Source: Strigops habroptila (taxonomy: Eukaryota; Chordata; Aves; Psittaciformes; Psittacidae). From it: 64,000 nt of DNA. The notes under the pieces are model-generated. The model saw only the letters and a list, made by a program, of their open reading frames with translations. It searched no databases and had not been told where the DNA came from. The translations under genes and the position numbers were made by a program. The first letter of the stretch is position 1; every line of letters starts with the position of its first letter. Below are positions 1 to 20,267 of this stretch, piece after piece. The stretch is taken from assembly GCF_004027225.2 (NCBI RefSeq), contig NC_044289.2, positions 11,618,354 to 11,682,353 on the forward strand, in the 5' to 3' direction.

Positions 1-1389
1 AGCCCTGCATCCTTCTGACAGAGCACTACTCACTCGAGTATTTCAGGGAAGGGATTGCTACAAGAAGCTGTTGTGCCCAGACCCTGCATAGTGAGGGTGA
101 GGCCGTGGCATTCTGCAAGGCTGGCACTGTCCTCTGCCTGTCTTTGTGTCCTGCCTGGCAACTTCTTCCTTCAGCACTGCTGATGCCATCATGTGCTACA
201 GCATAGAAGGGAAGAGCTTCCCGAGCTCTTTGCTTTTCCAGCATTCCCTTGCATGGTTTTTCCTTTCTGAAGTAATAAACTAGGAGTACCCTCTTCTAGT
301 GGTTTCCCTCCAGCTTTAACTGAGGGAAAATTGCCAGTTATTCCCTCCCAACAGTACTGGTATCTTCTAAGCTGGTATTGCTACCCCAGACTGCAAAAAT
401 CCACTCTTCTGCCCCCTTTGAATAGTTCTTGCTCTGTATAAACACCTTTGTAAGGCATTAGTATTTTTAAAGCCATCTGAAATTCCTGGATGAAGGTGTT
501 TGTACTGCTTAGAAGAAAACCGCACATGCTTGGTGTAGTTGATGTGGTTGCTAAAGGCAGAAGCATGTTTTCCGGACCTGTTGTGTGCTGCCATCCCTGC
601 CACAAGCCCTTAAAGCCCACTGTTTCCACAGGGGTTTATAATAATCCAAGTGAGGAAATCCTGTGTTTATAGCACTTACGAAAATTGCCATTTTGAGACT
701 GTCCCCTCTTTGATCTATTCACATACTTTGTCTTATCTGACTTTAGCTAATTGGCAAGGACTATAAATCCTTAAGCAGGGACTGGCCTGCCTTTTGTTTT
801 GCAGCCTGGACACTGTTGGGGCTTTCCTGGGTAGCTACATGCATAGCTTGAATTTTATGCTGTCCTGCTGGAAGACTTTATAAGGGGTACGTGCCTGGGG
901 AGGAAGCAGTTTGTGCACTTCACACTTCCTAGACACTTCTTACACTAATGCTGCCCTAACACTTCTTTGTAGCACCTCATAGTTTACCCCTCGGTTACGT
1001 TGCTTTATACATCACACAGGTCTTTGGATGGTCTTGAATGAATACAAGTGTAAGGCAGGTTGTGGTAGCTTGTTTTCTTTTCCATTTCCCCCTCTTCCTT
1101 TCTGTTCCTGCCGTATACTAAAGAAAAGGGTCTCAACTGTCAGCCTGGGTAAAAGCCTGAGGAATTAGCACAGAGGGGATACATTTCTACACCAGCAATA
1201 ACTCTGTCCCCAGCTGAGTGGTTCAAAAAGCAGGAAACTTTCCACCAGCTCTCAGACACATCAGAATTTAGCACTGGGAGTTCAAGCATCAGCATATGAT
1301 GCTTGGGAGGAAATGAAGTGTAGGAGAAGAATGTCTGTTGATTTTTTTGCTGTATTTCTCTGACAGTGTGACATTTCCCCCCTCTACAG
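1..1389 (+). other. BLCAP: 3' part of the BLCAP intron before its coding exon
   Basis: No convincing coding frame is visible. The stretch ends in a pyrimidine tract and an AG at 1388-1389, which fits the 3' splice site of the BLCAP coding exon. In mammals the imprinted gene NNAT lies inside a BLCAP intron; nothing resembling it is seen in the part visible here. A short segment at 1052-1065 can pair with the BLCAP start region and is discussed as a possible RNA-editing partner. Confidence 0.6.
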
Positions 1390-1477
1390 AACAACCTGTC
1401 CATCAGGGGAGTTGCTGGAGACTGCTCTGGAGCACATCTGATCACTGCTGCCACAAGGCCCCAACCAGCCAGCCACA

Positions 1478-1741
1478 ATGTACTGCCTTCAGTGGTTGCT
1501 ACCCGTCCTGCTCATACCCAAGCCCCTCAACCCAGCCTTGTGGTTTAGTCACTCAATGTTCATGGGCTTCTACCTGCTCAGTTTTCTCCTGGAACGGAAA
1601 CCATGCACAATTTGTGCCTTGGTCTTCCTGGCAGCTCTATTCCTCATCTGCTACAGCTGCTGGGGGAACTGCTTCTTGTATCACTGCACAGGATCCCAGT
1701 TGCCGGAATCAGCTCACGATCCCAGCATTGTGGGCACCTAG
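1478..1741 (+). CDS. BLCAP: BLCAP, bladder cancer-associated protein homologue (apoptosis-inducing factor)
   Basis: This complete 87-codon frame matches the very conserved vertebrate BLCAP family in length and sequence. It starts [12 protein letters not shown] and ends [11 protein letters not shown]; differences from the human form, as I recall it, cluster in the C-terminal tail. Two hydrophobic segments (about residues 19-37 and 44-66) and many cysteines fit a small two-pass membrane protein. In mammals BLCAP inhibits growth, promotes apoptosis and is linked to STAT3 signalling; its biochemical role is not well defined. The mammalian transcript is A-to-I edited in the first codons (Tyr2, Gln5, Lys15). 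The same codons are genomically TAC (1481), CAG (1490) and AAG (1520) here, so editing is possible. The frame lies in one exon and converges tail-to-tail on SRC. Confidence 0.97.
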   Translation: MYCLQWLLPVLLIPKPLNPALWFSHSMFMGFYLLSFLLERKPCTICALVFLAALFLICYSCWGNCFLYHCTGSQLPESAHDPSIVGT

Positions 1742-3034
1742 AAAACGATCGTCTTCCAGTCTGCTGAGGGCTCGTGTTTTGCTTTTCAAAAGGGGTTAGG
1801 GCTAGGGAGGAGGGAGGGGGTGTTAGGCATGTGACTGGAGTAAAGACAGCCTGTTTCCTGTAACTGTGTATGGACTGGAGTGGTAAATTCCTCCCACTCT
1901 GCCTGTGAAATTCGACTTGTTTACTGTGTGAACTCTGGCAGCACCACCTGCTTTTTTAGAAGCAGATATCTTTTTTTTCCTTTCCTTCCCATATCACTGG
2001 GAAGGGACACCAGCCCCTTCTGACTGAGCACTGGTGCAGGACCGAGCTGCTGGCCTCTGCCCAGCTGTGTGTCACTCACTTGTCTGAGTTAGGCCATGGT
2101 GGTCTAACTCAGGGCTCTCGACCCGCTGATTCTGCTCAAGTAGCTACAAGATTCTCTCCATCTTTGTGGGGAGCCAGTCTTCCCACCTTGCTGCTGCAGG
2201 GCAAGCTCGACAGCTCACTGATGCACTTGGCCAAAAGCTGCTGGAGCCAGAGGCAGTTGAGTCACCTCCTCCTGCTCAGCCTGCCAAAGAGATGCATGCA
2301 CTGCCGAAGTGCTTTCTGAACTACTTATGCTCCAAGATCATAGCCTGAAAGCCTCAGTTATGCTGCTGCTTTTATAAAGCCTCACAGGTAGTGGAGACTG
2401 ACTTTTTTCCCTCCTTCTAGATTTCCAGGGTTTACCAAGGCATCGGCTGTTGGGACGAATAACGAGTATGCTGCAAGATGCAGGGTTTTTTGAAAGCCAC
2501 TGTGAACCTCACCCTGTAAAACTCATGCTAGTCCAAAAGGCCAGGCATGGGCAGGGCCGGAGAGGATCCCAAGGTGGAGTCATGGCTTGAAGCAGTAAAT
2601 GCTTCAGCCATTTTCAGTGGTTTTGGGCCGGGGATGACAAGGTGCTACTGACTGGAGAGGAGGCCTGAGGAGTGCCCAGTGTCTCCACCTCCCTGGCAGA
2701 AGGGCTTCAAGAAGCCATGGTGGTGGTGATGGGTCAGTCCTACAGCCACAGCTGTGCAGAGCCCCATGCTGTGTGCATTGCTCTGTGCAGCCGTGGCTCC
2801 TGGGGAGCCCAGCCTGGAGCAGAGATTGGTTTGTGAGAAGCCTTAGAGGGTAACACAAAACACTGTCTCTAAACTTTAAAGGTTTCCCTCCCCTTTGCCA
2901 TCTGTTTGTCTTTACTTCAGCCTCGGAGTGGAGAGCAGCAGAAGTGGCTGTTGCTGTCCTGAGGAAGTTCAAGCTATGAGGTTGTGAAACTTCCAGAGTA
3001 TTGTTTGTTCATTGCACAGCTGTTCAAAATGTTT

Positions 3035-3040
3035 AATAAA
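3035..3040 (+). terminator. BLCAP: BLCAP poly(A) signal AATAAA
   Basis: A canonical AATAAA hexamer lies about 1.3 kb after the BLCAP stop codon. T- and G-rich sequence follows within 20-30 nt, as expected for a cleavage site. It is the best poly(A) candidate downstream of the gene. Confidence 0.75.
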
Positions 3041-3055
3041 GCTTTATAAACTTTG

Positions 3056-6000
3056 GTCTGTGGCCTCCTGCCCAGCATGATGCATTGGCTGCTCATTGCG
3101 AATGCCTTAGCCCAGCAATCATGTGTCTCTATTGTTCTGTTCCCAGTACAGTAACCCCTCTCCAGCAAGAGGCAGAGCCTGTTTGCCCTGTAGCTCCCAG
3201 TACCCACTCTCCTTGTTGACTGTTTAACCTGACCATGGGTAGACTGAGAACCATACTGGTGATTCTAAACCAGACTCATCTTGCACACAACACAGGAGGT
3301 TGCTTCTGGTTGTATCTCTGCACTTGAGTGACACATTCCCCCTTTGCTTACTGCTAAGTTAAACAACAGTTTAATTGCTGTGCCCTGGACACTGCTAATC
3401 TCCGATGCCAGCTGTAAGAGTGTTACCTACCCAGCACCTACGTGGTGTGAGCCCGTCCCACAACGCCACGTTGTCCTGACCTGTCCCCTGCTGTGGGCAG
3501 AGGCCTTGAGGGCACCCAGGAACACCTCAGAATGTTAAGAGAGTGTGGGAGCTGTGCTGCTGGAGCCGAAACCAGCTTCCTCTACCTTTGCCCCAAAGCC
3601 CTGAAGACCAAGTCCAAGTTGGGAAGGTTCAGGGTATATTAGTGTTTACATGCTTAAAAACAAGTGTGTGCCACATCACCAAGAATAGAAGTGGCAGCTC
3701 TGTCACCTGCCAGGCCAAGGGAAGTCCCAATAGCTGTCGTATCAGCTACAGCATAAGTAACAAACAGGAATGGAGAGGGCATCTCATTTGCAAGCTTCAG
3801 CAAGACTCTGGTTTACACTGAGCAACTTCTAAGTTTAAATCTAATTCAAGCTAATGCAGTCGGTTCCTCAGAGTGCATTTTGGGTGCTAACTAGCCAGAT
3901 TGCACTCTGCAGTGATTTAAATAAATCCTAGTCAAGAAGCCAGACAGTGCTTTGGCTGAGAGCTTTGTGCACAGGGTTCAGGACAAGGCTGTGAGCTTTC
4001 CCTCTCCAAGACCCATCTTGAAGACAAAAGCGCTTCAAAACAGGGAGGCTGCCAGTGACAGGAGAGATCTGGGCAGACTGATGGGCAAGAAACCTCTTTT
4101 GCAGCCCTCCCACACAAGTGTAGATAAAGAGCACTCTTTGATACACACGCAGCCCTCCCAGCACACTGTCTTACCCTCTTTAGGGCACTGAGATACCATC
4201 TTTGTTTTAAAGATAGAAAATTAAAGCCACTTCATCATGGTCAAGACAGAAAGCCTCAGGCAGAGTGAGGAACCCAGCCAGGGCTCTCATCCCATGCTAA
4301 TGCCCTGCTCGTCCTTCTGTATAAAGGGACCATGAAAAACCAGCCTGTGACTGCAGAACAGGTCAAACCCGATGGCTTTTGCAAAGGAGCATCAACAGCT
4401 TTCCTGCTCGTGCACCACAAACTGGGCTGAGCCCGCACAGACGCAGCACTTGTGCTCTCGGGCAGGCATTTGCTGGCTATGTGGAAGAAATGAGCTGTTA
4501 AGGAGAAATGAGATGTTTTGCCTTGGTCTCTGCCAGAAGAGCAATGGGGGGCTCTGTCCCCCAGTATCCTGGAGGCATCAAGGGGTCCCTACATGGGGAC
4601 TGCACCGGTGGGCAGGCACTGCAATGGCTACACTAGTGAGGCAAAGCAGTGGGGTCTAAAACACAACCATGTTGTGTCAGGTCCCATTGAGCGTGGACAC
4701 TGCCCGCAAGGGCTTTGGCACAGAGTGAGTCTCATCTCCTTGCTGTATTATAAAAAGCATCCATCTGCCTGATGCTCCCTAGATACAGAAGCCTTAAGCT
4801 GTTCCTTTGTCCTTCCATTTGAAGGAGAGATCATTTTCTTTTCTAGGTCACACAACAGATCAGTGGCACAGCAGGGTCAGGAAAGGAAAAACAAACCAAA
4901 CCCAGGCTCAGATCCCTAGAAACAGACACAGCTTAGCTCAGGCAGTGCTGGGCTCCTCACTGCAGCCTCGAGGTCTGGGGTCTTGTCACTTCCCTCCTCA
5001 CCACTTGTCAGACAGAAGCAGCATCCCCAAGATGAACAACTGGGACATCACAAGGCTTCCCATGGAGAAGGTTTGGCCGTGACTACCAGGCTGGTATGGC
5101 TTTTGGAACCCTAGATCTGCAGGACATCCATGTCTCAGGGGCTAATATTTGGCAGTCAAGCTCTCCGGCTCCAGCCCGCTCTCCCAGCATCTGCCAGTCC
5201 ATCCCTGGATCTTGCTAGGCGATTAGTGCCTCCTGTCTGAATGCTCTCCCTGCTTACCCTGAGACAAGCCAACAATATGGCCTTATTACTTAGCAGCAGG
5301 TAGAGCAGAGAGGTTGATGCCATTGAGGAGCTGTTTGGGCTGGAGGCACCCACCAGCCAGCTCAGAGGCTGCTTAGTCCAGAGGTGCAGCCCTGCTGGCG
5401 ATAGTGCCAGGCTCCCACAGCCTCTAACCTCATCCTCTTGTGCTGGTCCAGCCAATGCCCCCAGCCAGGGAAGCCACAAACATCACTCAGGGCCACGGAG
5501 AGCCCTGCCCTTCCAGCATCCTTTGGTCTTTGTGGTTTCCTAGCCCTCAGCCGCCATAGAGGTAAGATACACATCAGGTAAGGACTTCAGTCCTTCCCTC
5601 TGGAGCCTGGAGATTAACTCTTGGCAAGAGGGTTTTGCTACTCCTCTGAGCAAAGGTAAATCCTCTGGTAGGAGGGCAAGGGAGGACAGATGGCTTAGGT
5701 GCCACCCAGACCTGCTGCTCAAGGGGATGACCCAAGCGCCTGGTGCTGGGGCTGTGAGCAGCCCTTCAACAAACACCACCCTGCTCCTGCCCCAGAGGCC
5801 TGCTCCTGGGTCTAGGCTGTGTGAGAGACCGCAGAGCTACACCACAGCCCAGGATTTTTGCTCTGGGGGATTCCTCAGCACATGGAGCAGTTTAGGGCTG
5901 CCCCTTCCATACTCAAACACTTATCCTCTGGGAGCCTGGATCAAGAGCCAGGACTTTATGGCGTTGGGGAAAGTGAAGGGGATGTTCAGACTCACCATTT

Positions 6001-7845
6001 TAGAAACCCATTGCCAGCACAAACTGCCTAGCACAGGACCCCCACTGCCTCGCCAGGCCTGGGGGTAGCCACAGCCCCCAGCCTAACACCCAAATCCTCT
6101 CCCAAGCACGAAGCAAACAGCAAGATTAAGTCGGTTGAAGGAGGCACGTGGTGTAATCCCCCGGCGCATCTGCCCGGCTCAGGCTGGGGGTGCCTGGCAG
6201 GGGCTCCTGCTGGTCCAAGCAGATCCCAGGAGCGATTCCCACCTCCCTCCTCCTGGCTCAGCAAGCCTCTGCCCCTCCAGGCTACCATCACTGACCCCCT
6301 TCCCACCCTGTTTCACAGGGCTGGCTTCTGCAGAGTGCTTATAGCAGAGAGGGGTGTCACCAAGGGGCTGACTCGATAGCACAAGAGCCACGAAGCATAG
6401 CCAGGGTGGGCTGCAGGTACTGCCAACTGCCCTGACCATCTTTTTAAGATGCTTCAGCTGCCACCGAGGCTGAGGAGCAGATATGGAGCAAAAGGGACAG
6501 CGAGAGAAGGAAGCAAGCGATGCCTTAAGCAGTGCTTGGAAGTACTGAATCCATCCACCTCATCCCTTGGGCATGACCCACTACAGACACTCACGTTGCG
6601 CCAGGGCTCGGGCTGGACTGCAGCACCCTGCCCTCCCCACAGCACCCCTGCCTCTTCCTCCTCCTCTGCACACCCTCCCCATGGCTGCCCTGGTCCCCAG
6701 CAGCAATGCCAAAGGTGCAAAACCAAAAGCTGGAGGAGCCTTGGCTGCAGCTCCTCTCCCAGGCATGACCTCACCAACCCACCCCTGCCCGCACATCACA
6801 CGCAGATAATCCCTCAGTCACTCAATTGCTTTAGAGAGAAGCAAAACATAAAGCATTAAACATTTAAGGTAATAAGACTGAGTTACTTACCAGACTGAGG
6901 AGGAGGAAGGAGCAGCCAGACCCAGGAGTTTGGAGCACTGAAACCACCCTAGACCGTGGTGGTGGTGGTGGTGATGGAGGAGAAACAGCAGCAGCAGCCA
7001 CCACCCTGCTTTCAGAGGGGCTGTTCCCCCCACACTCTGCTATATATCAATTACTTAATCACAGACTGAGGGATCCCAATCAGCACCTAATTACCCTGCC
7101 AAAGCAGGCCTGCTCCTTGTAGTTGCTGATGAAGCAGATTGTGCTGAAGGGAGGGCTGCCCCTCATCCTCTCCCCCCCCAGCCCAACTGATGTGGGTTGG
7201 CAGCCAGGCCTGCTACCTATTGTCACCTTGTCACCCACAGCCCTGTGGGGCTATGGGCAGGAACCCGGGTGTCCCAGCGTGCAGAGGCTGGGAAGCACCT
7301 ATGGATCCCTCGTGGCTAATGCTATGTGCTGGTGATGTGTGCCACAGCATTGGCACTGCGGCTGGAATCCCATCAGTGATGCAGGCTGCACCCTAGCTCA
7401 GCTTGGAACACATTGGCTCGATTCTGCGCCCACCATGGCAGTGCTTCCCCACCGGAGCAGTCCAGGAGCTGCCCCTGTCCCTCAGAGCAGGAGGGACATG
7501 AGGGATGAGGCTCCTCTTGCAGGAGCAGGCACTGGGGCTTTTCCAGACCACAAGCCCATGTGGGCAGATGGGAATGGTTCCAGCAGCACAGAAGGGGCAC
7601 CAGATCCCAGAACCATTGGCCAGAAAAAACCATCTGAAGCACCAGGAGCCACCCACAGGCAGTGCACATGTCCCGAGAACCACCAGCTCCCCTCACAGGG
7701 ATGCTGAGACATCCTCTCATACATGAGCTACACTTTTTTGCTGTGTGTGTGAGGTCTGTTTGTATTTAATTATCAAATTGCAAAGTATTTACATCAACAT
7801 TAGAGTTTCAGAGCATCTCCACCCACCACCCACAAAGCTGGACCT
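3056..7845. other. Convergent intergenic region between BLCAP and SRC
   Basis: This is the space between the 3' ends of two converging genes. Open frames of 60-130 codons occur on both strands but show no family signature, start context or splice structure. Simple-sequence patches include a GGT/TGG run near 6957-6975. No tRNA, rRNA or further transposon was recognised. Confidence 0.6.
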
Positions 7846-7855
7846 TTCTTATAGG

Positions 7856-7907
7856 TTTTTTTTTTTTTCCAAAATTTTATTATTATCCAAAAAAAAAAAA
7901 AAAAAAA
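7856..7907 (-). terminator. SRC: SRC poly(A) signal between a U tract and an A tract
   Basis: On the minus strand an AATAAA hexamer at 7881-7876 follows T19 (7907-7889) and is followed by A13 (7868-7856). It lies about 2.95 kb after the SRC stop codon, a plausible distance for an SRC 3' UTR. It is the best canonical signal I found in that interval. The two homopolymers are complementary, so the RNA could fold with the poly(A) signal in the loop. The true cleavage position is inferred. Confidence 0.55.
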
Positions 7908-10826
7908 GCTAAATATTTTACGTAGACACCAAAAAAGGCAGGTGGGGGGAGAGGGGAGCTGGGGAGAGAGATACAGATCCACATGTTCTCTGCATAGTCG
8001 GTTGGAGATCTTACAAAACACTGCTTAAAAAATTGCTATCAGCAGAGGAGAGTAACTTGTAGGACATTATTGACCCCGGGAAGCCAAAGAGCATCCTCAG
8101 TTTGGGGCTCCCCTCTGGAGTTTGTTGGCTTAAAAAAGAAAGTGGCAGACATCAATGGTGATGGAGCAGAGGCCCTCAGTCCCTGGAGCCTCTGGGTCGT
8201 GCCGGCTGCAGTGGCGAGTCCGGAGATGCTGGGTCCCACAGAAGGATGGATGGACACACGGACATGCAGACACGCAGCCCCAGCCTCGCACAGGAGGGCT
8301 CCTCCAGGATCACTCTGCTGTCTTCAGCCCCAGCACATCTCCTTCGTCAGAGCTTGCTGAAAGCCATGGAGAATTAAGCCAGCGCGGGGTGTTCCTTGCG
8401 CCAAGGCTGTGTTCCTGCTCTGCTGCTTGCTGGGAAGAGCCAGAGAATGAAACCACCGGATTCAGCCCGCTCCCATCCCGCTGCGCTCGTGCCAGACCCT
8501 GTATGTGCTGCAGACAACCAAAGACCAAACTTAACATGTGCGTTTGCCTTCTCTCTCCCCAGCTTTCAGGTCAAATCTGGCTTCCATACGTTAGTTTTAA
8601 GAGGTTTCTCCCAGGGATGGGGATTTTGTGTCATTTAGGCAGAGCTATGGCACAGCCACCCCTCGGGACAGGGCTTCTCTGGCAGCGCTGATGGGGATGC
8701 GGCAGCCGCCTGTCCCAGGGATGCAAACATGGAAAGACCCGGAACATCTTGATTTGGAAGATCTCTGCCCAAACACGGAAACACAGGCACAGCAAACCTG
8801 TGAGCAAGTGTGGGGAGAAAAGGCTCCAGGTCCCCAAATGATTAAAAACCAAAAATCCATTAAACCAGTCACTCTTCTCCAAGCCAGCAGGATCTCTCTG
8901 TCCTGCTGAAGTCTGTTCAAGCTGATTTTGAAGGTTTTACTCATTAAAAAGGAGACACCAACCAACCAACCAAGCGAGCACTTGGTTCATAAATAAGTGG
9001 CGGGGGAGCTGTGGGAGCAGTGGTGTGCCTGGACCCTGCTCTGGTGCAGGTCTGGGAGGCGGTTTTGGCCACCCCCCTGCCCATGCTCAGCTCCTACCTG
9101 GCTTTCATGGGACACTGGCACTGCAGCAGGGGTGAGTGAGCGGTGGTTTGGGGTTTGCTGCCTGCAAGGAGGCTGTGCTGGAGGGAAACCTCATCCCACA
9201 AGCAATGGGGAGGCGAAGAAAGCCCAAGGACCAAGAGGTAGGTAAAGCTGCTGGCTTCCCTCCCTGGGTCCTTCCCACCAGTGCGTGCCAGCACCTCCTC
9301 TAGTCCCCATTCCACCCCTGGTCCACGAGAGCATCCGAAGAGCACCCAGGCTGTTTCTGAGCCAGGATGCCCAGGACCCAAGAGGTGTGGCAGCAAAGCC
9401 TTGTGAGCCACCATGGTGAAGGGTTTCCAGCTGGGAATAGCCACAGGAGAGGGGAAGAAACAACACATGCAACGAAGTCAATGTCTGGGAGGGTGCAGGG
9501 ACCGCTCGGGGGCTATGTACAAGCAGGTGCTGGACAGAAGAGCGCAGGGGCTGGTGCCACCCCACCGGGGTTCAGCCCCATGGGATGTGTGCCCGGGGGC
9601 GAAAGCATGGCGAGCCACCGACCACCGAAACAGGGCTGAGGCCTTTGGGAACAAGCAGTGGGAAGATGAGGATGCAAATGGTGCAGCACAGCATTCCCCG
9701 GGACTCTCCTCCAGGATGGCAGCCCATGGCTGGGGATGCTCCTGCTGCATGGGAACTGCAGCCCAGTGGTTGAGATGTGAGGGGTAGAGGGAAGGCAGCT
9801 AAAAACATACGGCGTGGACAAAAGCATCTGTGAAAGATGAGTATTTCCCCCAAAACACTCGCACACCCTGAAGAGCCACACGTGCCATGCACCCAAGCCT
9901 GTGGTGGCACCGGATTTGGTGGCAGGGCCAGCCCAGGGGATGCTGCTGGTGGCAGAGCTGGTGGCAGAGCTGGGGAGGGCGGCTGGGGGGGCTGTGGTGA
10001 ACTTCCCAGGGACGGCTGGAAGACCAGGAATGCTCAGTGGGATAAAATGCCACCAGGGTGACCAGGCTGGCTGAGGGTGAGGGCTGTGCTGGCACCCCCC
10101 TGGTGCTGCTCCCAGGAGAGACAGACGGGTCCCTTGGGGGAACAGATGCAGCTGGAAGATGTGAACATGCACCTGGGTGCTCCCATGGGATGGTGTCGGT
10201 CACCGGAGCCATGAGCAGCCACATTTCATACTCCCAGTGCCAGAGGATGCCCGAGGAACGGGGACCACCAGTGTTCCGCTGCCACCCAACACCGATACAT
10301 CACCCCATCCAAACCAGCCCGGGGTTGTGTCTTCCCTGTGGTGAAACATCCCTGCCAGTGCCCTCAGGAGAACCGGAGCCGAGGATGGGGGTGGTGGGGT
10401 GGGTGAAGGGGCAGGGAAATTTGTGCTGATTTAAAAAGGGGGTGCAGGAGACCGGGGCCATGTGTCCGAGGTGGGGTGATGTTGTCCCCCAGTTCCTCCA
10501 GGCTCACCCCAGAGCTGCTGGGGTGGGAAAGGTCTCCCAAAAGCCAAGTCTCTCATCAAGAGATGCTCCACTTGCCCTCCAAGCCGGCTCTGCCGGCACC
10601 CACAGGCTCCTCTTGCCAGCGGGACGGCGCCGCTTCATTAAACATGGGCCAGAAGTCTTAATGAGCGATGGGGGGACCCAGCACCTCCCCTGGCCGCATC
10701 CGGACATGATGCCCCATCCCGCCTCAGGGCTGCTCCACAAAAATCCAGCCCCTTGTTGGGGAGGCCAGCCCTCGGCGCCCCGCGGCGAGGACGACAGCGT
10801 CCTTGGTGCCAGGAGGAGCTCCGGGT
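7860..10826 (-). other. SRC: SRC 3' untranslated region (predicted)
   Basis: The stretch between the SRC stop codon (10829-10827) and the AATAAA at 7881-7876 has no credible coding potential on the minus strand and no strong splice sites that would remove it. A 3' UTR of two to three kilobases is typical of vertebrate SRC mRNAs. Long open frames on the plus strand here (for example around 8155-8691) reflect high GC content. The 3' boundary is inferred. Confidence 0.5.
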
Positions 10827-20178
<9,352 letters not shown>

Positions 20179-20212
20179 GGTCCCGGGCTGGAGGAGACAG
20201 ACATGCAGAGGA

Positions 20213-20225
20213 CTTATTACTATTA

Positions 20226-20260
<35 letters not shown>

Positions 20261-20267
20261 GTTATTA
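20213..20267. repeat. ATT trinucleotide microsatellite beside the SRC start exon
   Basis: There are about 11 pure ATT units (20228-20260) with imperfect flanks. On the transcribed strand this is an AAU run 25-80 nt upstream of the 3' splice site at 20188. It lies where the branch point should be. Confidence 0.95.

Larger units (their letters stand above)
1390..3055 (+). other. BLCAP: BLCAP terminal exon (5' UTR end, CDS and 3' UTR)
   Basis: The exon opens after a pyrimidine-rich 3' splice site (AG at 1388-1389). It carries 88 nt of leader, the full coding frame at 1478-1741, and about 1.3 kb of 3' UTR. An AATAAA poly(A) signal at 3035-3040 is followed by TG-rich sequence, so cleavage near 3055 is likely. 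An intronless CDS in the last exon with a long 3' UTR is the known architecture of vertebrate BLCAP. The exact 3' end is inferred. Confidence 0.75.

Noticed and set aside
1-1389. NNAT gene inside the BLCAP intron
   Set aside because: NNAT occupies this place in mammals, but no matching small membrane-protein frame is visible in the part of the intron present here. The rest of the intron is outside the window.
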